Origin: Mytilus edulis
Taxonomy: Eukaryota; Mollusca; Bivalvia; Mytilida; Mytilidae
Assembly (NCBI RefSeq): GCF_963676685.1
Contig: NC_092346.1
Location: 30,269,133 to 30,333,132 of the forward strand
DNA length: 64,000 nucleotides
Direction: 5' to 3'
In this document: positions 11,401 through 19,740 of the stretch, one piece after another
How the letters are laid out: every line of letters begins with the position of its first letter
Position numbering within the stretch: the first letter of the stretch is position 1
Made by a program: the position numbers and the translations under genes
Notes under the pieces: generated by a model
The model's database searches: none
What the model saw: only the letters and a program-made list of their open reading frames with translations
What the model was told of the DNA's origin: nothing

Positions 11401-13331
11401 ATCCATTGTCAGATGACATACTTCTTTACAAAACCGGAGATCATGCCTTTCAGGATCCTGACGGCACATTAACATATATAGGTCGCCTAGATGATATGGT
11501 GAAAATTCGAGGCCAGAGAGTAGACCTCAGTGAAATAGAACAGGTTCTTATTCAACATCCTAAAATAGATATTGCAGTTGTTGTAGTCCATAGATGTCAA
11601 AAACTCAAAGAAATGAGCATTGCAGCTTATGTTTCTCCAACGTTTGTTTACACTTCAGAACTAAAAGAGTATCTTACAAAAGTCCTGCCAAAATATATGA
11701 TTCCAACGTATATTAAAAAATTAGAGGTAATAGATTATCCAATGACGCTAAACGGAAAAATTGACCGAAAGCTCTTAGAAAAGGACGAGTCCGTGCATGA
11801 ACAGCAACAGTATGTTGGATCAAGTCACTTAAATGAAACACAGCTTGCTATTTCTAAGCTTTGGTGCAACCTTCTTAAATTTGAAGAGTCATTTGCTTAC
11901 ACTCTTCATCGACAAAGTTCGTTCACAGAACTCGGTGGCAACTCTCTACAACTGGTTCTTCTGCAAAGGATACTAGAAGAAAAACTCAGCGTAAAAGTAT
12001 CGTTCACCGATCTAGGTACTGCCGATACAGTTGAGGAGTTTGCAGAAGTTATAAAACGCAAGAAAGATGTTCTGAGAAAATCGTCAGAGTGTCCCACTAA
12101 AGATAAACACGACCTGAGAGATTTGATTTTAAAAGATTCCCAGATAGCTTTTGATGATCGAACACGTGTTGGTAAAAAAGGAGCCGTCCAATTTCAGTAC
12201 ATGTATTTTTCTCCGTGTACAGCTAAATGCAATTTCAAATATCCAAAAAACATACTCATATCTGGTGTTACAGGTTTTCTCGGGGCTTACTTACTGTCAC
12301 AACTTCTGGAGCAAACAAATGCACATATATGCTGCATGGTTAGAGAAACGACAGAAGCTCGCGGTCTTGGAAGGATCATAGAAAATCTGCGGCGGTATAA
12401 TTTATGGAAATTCAGTTACTCTACAAGAGTGGCAGTAGTTATATCTGATCTTTCCCAGGAGAAGCTTGGAATTGCACCTGATGTATACAACGCACTTTGC
12501 AATGCTATTGACGTAGTGTTCATGAATGCTGCAATGATGAATTTCAATACTAATTACGAAGATCACAGAATTGCAAATGTCGAGAGCACCAAAGAATTTG
12601 TTAAATTTGCCATGACCGGAGCTCAAAAATATATATTTCAGACTTCTTCATTGAGCGTATTTCTGTTCCCACCAGAACCCAAAACTGTAGAACCTCAACA
12701 TCGTATGTGCTACGAGTCTGAATTTTTCGACGATCCTTGTGCTGTTGAAGGTGGCTATGGTCAAAGTAAATGGGCTAGCGAAAAAATCGTTATGGAAGTA
12801 ATAGATCATCTACCTGGAGGAGCAATATTTAGACCGGCAAGAATATCTGGATGTTCAGTTACTGGATCAGGACCCAAGAACGATCTATTTGCGTCTACTT
12901 TGATTGGCATGAGAAAGTTTGGTTATTATCCCGACATGGATTTTCCATTTGACCTTACACCGGTCGACTTTTGTGCGAAAGCAATGGTAGAAATTGCCGT
13001 CCGAATCTGTAACGAAAGTAATGGATTTCCTAAAGCCTACCATTTGTTTAACTCCAAAACATTCCCTTTCCGTGACATTTTTAAAGGCATGGACTTAAAA
13101 CCGTTGCCTCTAAATGATTGGAGAGAGAAGCTGAAAACAGCTTCAAAAGAATACAAAGAACTAATACCGCTCACGCCATTTTTCATGTCGCCGTTTTGGG
13201 ACAGAGCAGCTTATTGGCCGATCTTTGATACATCGAACACCGACAAAATGATTTCAAAAGAAACAAAGGACTTGATGCTACATAGTACTGAACTGTTGGA
13301 AGTTTATAAACGCTTTTTTGGAATATCGTAA
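8499..13331 (+). CDS. NRPS-like formyltransferase-adenylation-carrier-reductase protein
   Basis: A single coding exon of 1,610 residues. In order: (1) formyltransferase fold, ~10-310, with N99, H101 and D137 at the spacing of the methionyl-tRNA formyltransferase triad (NYHDSPLP, then IDTGD); (2) ~325-565, resembling only the second half of a condensation domain, without HHxxxDG; (3) adenylation domain ~575-1095 with YTSGSTGRPKG at 750, NAYGPTE at 884, YKTGD at 977, GRLDD at 995 and catalytic K1087 in NGKID; (4) carrier protein, LGGNSL with phosphopantetheine serine S1149; (5) reductase ~1250-1610 with GVTGFLG at 1256 and Y1420/K1424 in YGQSK. Every catalytic residue I could check is present. 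By analogy with LgrA (F-A-PCP) and R-terminated synthetases, it should load one amino acid, formylate it with formyl-tetrahydrofolate and release it as an aldehyde or alcohol. The start is supported by the splice acceptor three bases upstream and by the formyltransferase fold beginning at once. The product is unknown. Confidence 0.93.
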   Translation: MMSTSSVIQPIPCVCIGEGNLLLCCLQNLTELRFNVITVFTNTPVVRKYCEDVNICHWERGANMEEVLKDAEFDYLFSISNPRIIKENVLRLPRVISINYHDSPLPAYAGVHSTSWAIMNGELKHGISWHVIEIGIDTGDILQFKEVTVADNDSALTLNLKCQEAAKQAFSNLLSDIRNDTVERQIQPQVGRSYFGLYAIPPNAGVLSFDSKSQEIYNLARSLEFGNHNNALASPKIVTASGEFLLVTNVEPARGEIYKSGDPGCILDIVDDTLVVSTSDKPLFVSFAYLDGTHPLQNTYKDHSLYTGAKLTTVNLNTDALVDIKKKEQFWKNKMATYEPTTFFRQRMNVVASIIDVSTEINVKTAVMQLPNIPLPVTFEDVNDYLSTAFLTFMARICCLKTICVGILADKDKISDAALPLYSDICPGLFKINIRDELSSILHSCHESLQKHHSSHSFLVDMFYRYPELRGRKQVPHHNIVLGSLIKKSSEREFVEKVLHDCNILLFFENFGTEMHLLYNERPSQDFEHIKDVLKHFPTFLKSMVEIGNDAKLSEVSMVSTEELRKLYPIYTHPEIIAESPFTAFEKQCRAAPNNVALTSTQCSMTYKQCYNEVKRLAKLISDRDLSTQFGNKIVALHLPNSLSYVISVMAAVHADKAFLPLPLDYLPERLGFTMKDADVNILIMTTETYERSDFTKIRNIETKVGTVGDEDIVIVEFKPEEKSVQRNQREPKRKSSFAPLDDDICYIMYTSGSTGRPKGVQVTKTGVLNLSRAQIELWSLNENDIIAQFASIGFDATISEIFTALFSGATLAILRENERLGQEFVVSMNKLKVNTITLPPSALNVYKPSDLPNLEKVITAGEPCTLNTAVKWTSSGRDIQFFNAYGPTETTVCATNYKFNKGLRHEDVNRDIPIGKGIPGACVYLFDEFLQPVPPDVVGEIYVGGLGLSKGYIGHASHHNTDKFIRNPLSDDILLYKTGDHAFQDPDGTLTYIGRLDDMVKIRGQRVDLSEIEQVLIQHPKIDIAVVVVHRCQKLKEMSIAAYVSPTFVYTSELKEYLTKVLPKYMIPTYIKKLEVIDYPMTLNGKIDRKLLEKDESVHEQQQYVGSSHLNETQLAISKLWCNLLKFEESFAYTLHRQSSFTELGGNSLQLVLLQRILEEKLSVKVSFTDLGTADTVEEFAEVIKRKKDVLRKSSECPTKDKHDLRDLILKDSQIAFDDRTRVGKKGAVQFQYMYFSPCTAKCNFKYPKNILISGVTGFLGAYLLSQLLEQTNAHICCMVRETTEARGLGRIIENLRRYNLWKFSYSTRVAVVISDLSQEKLGIAPDVYNALCNAIDVVFMNAAMMNFNTNYEDHRIANVESTKEFVKFAMTGAQKYIFQTSSLSVFLFPPEPKTVEPQHRMCYESEFFDDPCAVEGGYGQSKWASEKIVMEVIDHLPGGAIFRPARISGCSVTGSGPKNDLFASTLIGMRKFGYYPDMDFPFDLTPVDFCAKAMVEIAVRICNESNGFPKAYHLFNSKTFPFRDIFKGMDLKPLPLNDWREKLKTASKEYKELIPLTPFFMSPFWDRAAYWPIFDTSNTDKMISKETKDLMLHSTELLEVYKRFFGIS

Positions 13332-13516
13332 GCTTATCCTAACAGAATAACAGAAAATCTTTTAAGCACTACTTCTGATAAAAAAAATACATTTGTGTTC
13401 ATGACATGACTTGTCTGTATATTTATTGTTTTATTTAATATTATGCATTAATCTCTGACATTGAGACTTATTATTAAGTGTCAATCCATTTTGTATATAT
13501 AGTCTATTTAACTTCA

Positions 13517-13522
13517 ATTAAA
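13517..13522 (+). terminator. Possible polyadenylation signal ATTAAA
   Basis: ATTAAA lies 186 bp after the stop codon of the NRPS-like gene, and the region beyond is AT-rich. No AATAAA closer to the stop was noticed, so this common variant is the best candidate. Confidence 0.35.
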
Positions 13523-14330
13523 CCATTATAGATATTGTCTATTAAGTAGATTTTCATTTTGAATTATAATATAACTGTTGAATTAATTTGCTCGTTATAT
13601 CATATATATATAATGATAAAATTCCCTTAAAGTCATAAGAAACCTCAAATCCAAAAAAAATATTGCATATGTTTTTTATAACTCAATGGATAGTTTTCAT
13701 TGTAAAACTTATGTACATATACTTTTTCTGAAGAAAATTCTTTAATTTATTCATATTTAGAAGAAGTTTACTTTATTTGAATTGCTTCCTTCCAGCAAGC
13801 TATTCCCCCGATATATTTTCCGTATGCAAGATGACCTCAGTGTGACCCATCTCGTAAAAATCCGGTGACCACAATACGCATGGATGTCCTTAAAATAAAC
13901 TATTATCTGAATTTATATATACTTACATGTTAAACACGTGCTCAATTTCCATGCTTTTTTGTTTATTTTTCGTCAATTGTTGACAAACAGGTGACAATCG
14001 TTAAACTTCGGCTTTAAAACACGAACTTTAATTACCTGCCATATTTTCACAACAACTCTGACCGATTGAAAAAAAAATTGACGATTATACGATATTTACA
14101 CGAAAAAAATGATAAATTCGAGCACAGAAGACTAAGTTTATGATGTTTGTATGCATTGGTTTAAGAATTGGAAGAACAATATTTTTCACCGGTCACTCGT
14201 TTCTTATGACTTTAAGGTCTATGTACATATTAGATTTTAAAATGTTCTATTCTGCAGTAGAAATAACCATCAGCACTCTTAACAATTGAAAAAATAATCT
14301 GGTTTTTTTTTAAATGCCAGTACCAAAACA
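13523..14330. other. AT-rich intergenic, nothing recognised
   Basis: No ORF of note. The words CTTAAAGTCATAAGAAAC (13626) and 'cgtttcttatgactttaagg' (14199) are inverted complements about 570 bp apart. They may be the ends of a short inverted-repeat element, but the interior shows no coding sequence. Confidence 0.35.
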
Positions 14331-14334
14331 TATA

Positions 14335-15310
14335 AAATTGAAAATGGAAATGGGGAATATGTCAAAGAGACAACAACCCGACCAAAAAAGCAGATAACAT
14401 GCAGCCGAAGTCCATCAACAGGTCTTCAACGCAGCGATGAGGGCCTTAGCTGGCTCCTATCTGAAAATGTGTATTAGTTCACTGCAAATGGACGTCATAC
14501 TTGACTCCGAAACTAAAAAAAATCGTAAGGGTTCCACGGAACCCAGTGTCTCGCCTACTTTTGCTGTTAATCGCAGACTCAACAAAAATGAGGAAAGACA
14601 TCAATAAAAATTTCCCTCTCGATACTGTCTTTTGGTTGAAAGAAGCTTCCAAGTTTGGTAAAAAATCCAGAATAGTTTATGAATCTAATAAATGTTTTAT
14701 AAACTTTAACTGCAGACTGTATGTAATGTTAACTGGAAGAAAAACTAAGTCCATTTATAAGTAAAATACGGAAAAGTGGAAATTTATTTTTACAAAATTT
14801 TCTTCTTGATACTATCTTATGATCATAAACAAGCTTCTGTCCAAGTTTGGTACAAATCAAGGATAGTTTATGAAAGTTATTAAAATTTTAAAAACTTTAA
14901 CCACAGAGTGAATGTAATGTTTCCTCGCAGAAAAACTAAGTCCATTTATGAGTAAAATACGGAAAAAATGGAATTTTATTTTTACAAAACTTACTTCTGG
15001 ATACTTTCTTATGATCATAAACAAGCTTCTGTCTAAGTTTGGTAGAAATTCAGTATAGTTTAAGAAAGTTATTAAGATTTCAAAAACTTTAACCACAGAG
15101 TCAATATTTGTGGACGCCGCCGCCGCCGACGACGACGACGACGACGGAATGTAGGATCGCTTAGTCTCGCTTTTTCGACTAAAGTCGAAGGCTCGACAAT
15201 TAAAAAACCCAACATACAATATTAACAAAGGCCAAAGACCCCTGATTTGGGACAGGCTAAAACTAGTGCAACAGGGTTAAACATGTTTCTGAGATCTCTC
15301 CTCTCCCCTG
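14335..15310 (+). repeat. Family A repeat interrupted by another element
   Basis: 14335-14512 carries the family A head ('gaaatggggaatatgtcaaa', 'cataCTTGACTCCGAAAC'). The matching family A tail resumes at about 15222 ('aacaaaggcc', 'gatttgggacaggc', GGGTTAAACATGTT). In intact copies such as 40078-40385 these two parts are adjacent. The ~700 bp between them is a separate inserted repeat (next entry). Confidence 0.6.
14513..15210 (+). repeat. Inserted repeat with internal ~193-bp tandem and GCC/GAC run
   Basis: It runs from 'cgtaagggttccacggaacc' to 'cgactaaagtcgaaggctcg'. Inside, 'actaagtccatttat' recurs at 14744 and 14937 (period 193 bp), as does the AAACAAGCTTCTGTC segment. Before the end there is a GCC/GAC trinucleotide run at 15114-15145. 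The family looks familiar from bivalve genomes. It is non-coding. Confidence 0.55.
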
Positions 15311-17335
15311 TACCTCTAGCTATTGCAGAATAAATGAAAACGCAGCAATATGCACAGTAAAATTCTACTAAATGAAGTCCGAATCGGATGCCTAAAAATA
15401 TTATCATTAAAATATAAAAAAAAATGCACGGCTTACCATCAAGACGCTGACAGAAATTAGATTGGGAAAAAAATCATAAGCTGACATTTTTTATACTACC
15501 ACGACAAAAAATCTACAATCGTTTTGGCTGCGTTTTTCTAATTTACATATAGACGTGTATGATGCTACTTGCCCAAAATGTAAAAAAGTACATTAAAATT
15601 TTCTGTCAACGCTTGCAGTAGTGTGTTCGTCTTGACCAGAATATATCCAATTTTGGTTGAGATGTTCCATACAAATAAACTAATCATTGATTTTTGTACG
15701 CAAGACGCGCGTTTCGACTACAAACGATTTATCAGTGACGATCTAATGGAAAGGTATCTAAGGTCAAATTAAGGATCCAAGTTTTTCTAAGCGTGGATTG
15801 TTTAGGGCCGTTTCGTCAACGAAAAATAGCCGCCTATGTCTTTCTAATATTTGGTAAAAACTTCTCGTTCAAACCAATAAAGCCAAACATAGAAAACTAG
15901 GTTCGTCTGAAGGTTCTAGACCAGTATTGTGATGTTTGTGTCAATTGAAAATTAAAAAATGTGACCAGCAGATGTAATGATATGAAAACAAACATTACAA
16001 AATCAAAAAGGATCTGACAAGGTATTACCAAGTGATGTTCTCATAACCAACAGCTAGATACGTACTTCCCCAGGCTATACATTAAACAAAAGTAATATAC
16101 CGGTGTTTAAAAGTCATATTGTTTGAGAAAAAACAAATCCGGGTTACAAACTAAAACCGAGTGAAACACATCAACATGTAGTATGGCATGTTATTGGGAT
16201 ATGGTTTTGGTCGATGGATGTTCGTGAAGGACCTGTAGTACAAAGTATATCACTGGATTTAGCTCTTTGTCTAAGTGTATTATTAAAGTACTTTGCTTTG
16301 AGCTCAGTTCATTGTTATGCAATTCATTCTTTGTGAAATAAAGATTTGACAGACAACTCTCATGTACAAGGATTTGTCAAAGAAGTATCACCTCTATGTA
16401 CAATGTAAGTAATAGGGAGATAAAAGCATTCTATTTCGATTGTTCATTGACCAAATTTACCTGACAATACTACTCCCGCTACTAGCAATATGATGCTAGG
16501 TTGTTTTAATACATCTGTACTGCCTACTGATGACTTGGTCCTGAGTGTAAATGGTCCTTCAAGTATGTTTAAAGAGGCACTAGCTAAGAGATGTATAAAA
16601 ATCTAAAGTATGATTCGTTTTTGTTCAATCAATTATAAAACTGAAATAGTGAAATAATAATTCGCTTTTAGCAGCCAAAATGGTTCAATTTTGTCAAATT
16701 ATGTTAAATAATATTGATAATGAAGTATTCACTTGCAAGTGATTAAGTCGACCTCATTAAATACGTATTCATGTGAACTTCAATTTAACCTGATTTCTAA
16801 AACTCTATTTTATTGTACATGTTGAACATTTTTCATTCATTTTTTTATTTCTTAATTTGTGTGAATTAACATTGATACAGTAAATGTTAATTACTACACT
16901 TTCATACCACAACACATACTGTATTGGTACATGTATCACTTATATTAGTATCCATATAACAGAAAAAAATGAAAAGAGAATAATTTTGCATAACCTTTTG
17001 AATACCATTACTTTTTAGACATTTAAACATATTAAGACTAATTAAGCTGTTGCTAATATCCACTTGACATACTTGAAATTCTATCATATTACTTTTGGAG
17101 CAGTTATGAGTCTTTGAAGCATGCTCAAAGGTTCTTTTGGTGAAATCATTGTCATATTGGTCAATATTTTTCTTTGCTTCGACCAGATTTGGAGGGGATA
17201 TTATCAAAGAATTGATAAAAAAAAAATCAGCACAAAGGTTCTCTTCCTAGATCATATAGCCCCAAACATCATGTCAGGCATTGTCATTACTAAAAACCAA
17301 TAAATGTATTCTAATATGAGGAACATTTTAACAAT
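15311..17335. other. Intergenic, no gene supported
   Basis: Short ORFs only. About 15690-15780 has a fragment of the 'tcagtgacg' repeat seen at 355-520. No splice-bounded conserved exon was recognised on either strand. Confidence 0.4.
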
Positions 17336-17337
17336 TT

Positions 17338-17850
17338 TTATGCCCCACCTACGATAGTAGAGGGGCATTATGTTTTCTGGTCTGTGCGTCCGTTCGTCCG
17401 TTCGTTCGTCCGTCCGTCCGTCTGTCCGTCCGTTCGTTCGTCCGTTCGTTCGTCCGTTCGTTCGTCCGTCTGTCACGCTTCAGGTTAAAGTTTTTGGTCA
17501 AGGTAGTTTTTGATGAAGTTGAAGTCCAATCAACTTGAAACTTAGTACACATGTTCCTTATGATATGATCTTTCTAATTTTAAAGCCAAATTAAACTTTT
17601 GACCCCAATTTCACGGTCCACTGAACATAGAAAATGAAAGTGCATGTTTCAGGTTAAAGTTTTTGGTCAAGGTAGTTTTTGATGAAGTTGAAGTCCAATC
17701 AACTTGAAACTTAGTACACATGTTTCCTAGAATATTATCTTTCTAATTTTAATGCCTAATTATATTTTTTATCCAATTTCACGGTCCATTGAACATGGAA
17801 AATGATAGTGGGAGTGGGGCATCCGTGTACTTTGGACACGTTCTTGTTTA
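17338..17850 (+). repeat. 'Tatgccccacc' dispersed element with CGTC/CGTT run
   Basis: It starts 'tatgccccacctacgatag', then a CGTTCGTCCGTC-type run at 17388-17472. Two copies of a ~168-bp unit follow, each with AGGTTAAAGTTTTTGGTCAA (17482 and 17651). It ends GGGAGTGGGGCATCCGTG and GGACACGTTCTTG. The tetranucleotide run keeps several frames open, which explains the arginine/threonine-rich ORFs there. A partial copy is at 24190-24345. Confidence 0.65.
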
Positions 17851-17924
17851 CTAATGATACTGATGATCCACCACAAAATAATATAAATAGAACCATACAA
17901 ATAGTAAGCAAATACATATAAAAA

Positions 17925-18190
17925 AAGATGTGGTATGATTGCCAATGAGACAATTCTCCACAAGAGACCAAAATGACACAGAAATTAACAACTACAAGTC
18001 ACCATATGGCCATCAACAATGAGCAAAGCCAATACCCCATCATCAGCTATAAAAAGCCCCGAAATGACAATATAAAACAATTCAAACGAGAAAACTAACG
18101 GCCTTATTTATGAACCAAAAATTATACAAAAAGCGAATATGTAACACACAAACAAACGACAACCACTGAATTACAGGCTCCTTATATCAT
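17925..18190 (+). repeat. Dispersed repeat family B copy
   Basis: The sequence includes GATGTGGTATGATTGCCAAT at the start, then 'gagacaattctccacaagag', 'cgaaatgacaatataaaac' and AACAAACGACAACCACTG. It is about 265 bp and non-coding. Confidence 0.7.
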
Positions 18191-19010
18191 GTTATCAAAT
18201 TTTTATATCATCTCCCATTTAGAAAAAAACATATGAAAAATGAACCTATTAGAATCGAATTCATAACAGTGTGGCTGTGGACATTGATTGGCGCACTTTA
18301 ATATCCCATCGACTGGGACAGATTAGGTGAATGTTCGTCAATAACGCCCATTGCTCACGACGTCCGTAGTATAGACATTTAAACCGTGGGGTCACCAAAG
18401 GTTCTCAACGCCTAAATAAAATAATTCGAAATACTAATCAGGAATTTGTGTTTTGATTTATATTGAATAATTAAACGTCTCTTTACTTGTGTTTTTGTTA
18501 TGTTTTGACAATCAATTTTCATAATATGATATCGCATGTTCTTTCAGAAAAAAGAATGACTTACTGGCTTTAAAAGTTGCAATGCATGTGTTGATTGATC
18601 ATCTTTTTAGGACGTCAAAGCGATTTAACAATTGCGATTGTCGAATTATGTCATCTTTTAACGTTTATCTGGTCTAAAAGTTTATATTTTAGAACGAATG
18701 CATAATCCACTTTCAAAAGTTGTGCAAATACAAAACATATAGACAAAATATACTTCTGCCCTGTCTTTTTCGTTCTTGAAAGTTATTGGATAGTAAGAAA
18801 GCTATTTGGATTAAGCCATGTGAAATTTGCATGCATTTACGTTATTGTATTGGTAAAATGTATCATTTGGTGTATATAGGAAACTTAAACTGTTCTGCTA
18901 TACTGCTTCTATACTTGTGAAAACACTTGGCAACAGAAACGCATTCATCTTATTTATACAAATCGACCAAATTTACATAGAAATGCATTTTGTGATCGCA
19001 AATAAAATAT
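18191..19010. other. Intergenic, possible repeat fragment
   Basis: About 18290-18430 ('gactgggacagatt', 'cgtggggtcaccaaaggtt') looks like a dispersed bivalve repeat, but no second copy is present in this window to prove it. No gene is seen. Confidence 0.3.
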
Positions 19011-19162
19011 GTCCCGGACCATATGCGTATTTGGACCATACGCTTATGTCATGGCGCGTATACTCATATGGTCCGACGATACGCGTATGGTTGGACCATA
19101 TGAGTATAAGCGTATGGTCATGACCGTACGCGTATGGTCCAAATACTCATATGGTCCGGAAC
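19011..19162. repeat. 152-bp imperfect palindrome of CATATG/ACGCGT motifs
   Basis: The left arm (from GGACCATATG at 19016) is the reverse complement, with few changes, of the right arm (ending CATATGGTCC at 19157). The inner part is centred on ATACGCGTAT (19079-19088), itself a perfect palindrome. The outer arms centre about 3 bp away, so a small indel separates them. The whole block is built from a short alphabet: GGACCATATG, GAGTATA, ACGCGTATGG. It could form a cruciform. Its function is unknown. Confidence 0.8.
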
Positions 19163-19499
19163 ACATACATGATACTCTGTGCGTTGTAGGTCGTCTATTC
19201 ATTTTTTTTTCTTTTGTTGATTTATTTGACGTCTTTCTATGAGTGATTATTTGTTAATGACTTTAAACTTACTTGCAAATAATTTAAAACCAAGACTTGA
19301 ATTATAAAAATGTCCAAACAAACCATGATTTTTTTTTTAAACATACATCCATTGAAAAAGGCTAAAATTCGCCAGGTCTTTAATTTCAACTTAGTGAGTT
19401 GACTAAAGTAATATTGCGGACCATTTTCCAATTTTCATTCGGTATCCCTATTTTTTTTCACTCGCTTAACTTTCGTGTTAGTTTTTACATGCCAAGACC

Positions 19500-19740
19500 T
19501 CTTGGAGCTTTCATTCTATAAAGTGTGCATTTTGCTAATGGTTGAAGGCCATACGGGGACCTATATAGTTTTAAAAAGTTGCATTTCTTTTACAAAATCA
19601 TACAGGACGTATTTTTTGCTCCTGTCCCAAGTAAGGAGCCTCTGGCCTTTGGTAGTCTTGTATGTTTATTAATTTTTGTTCATTTATTTGTTTAGGAGTT
19701 AAGTATGACGTACATTTTCACTGAACTAGTACACTTTTTA
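19500..19740 (-). repeat. Family A fragment, inverted
   Basis: The part 'cctgtcccaagtaaggagcc', then TAAGTATGACGTACATTTTC and 'ctgaactagtacac', is the reverse complement of the family A tail seen at 40240-40350. Confidence 0.5.

Noticed and set aside
8499-13331. Bacterial contamination as the source of the NRPS-like gene
   Set aside because: The gene is preceded by a canonical eukaryotic splice acceptor and flanked on both sides, within 1 kb, by repeats that also occur elsewhere in the window.
17252-17552. Arg/Thr/Asp-rich ORFs (RTNERTNE-type)
   Set aside because: They are translations of the CGTC/CGTT tetranucleotide run in the 17338 repeat. Simple repeats with few stops stay open by chance.
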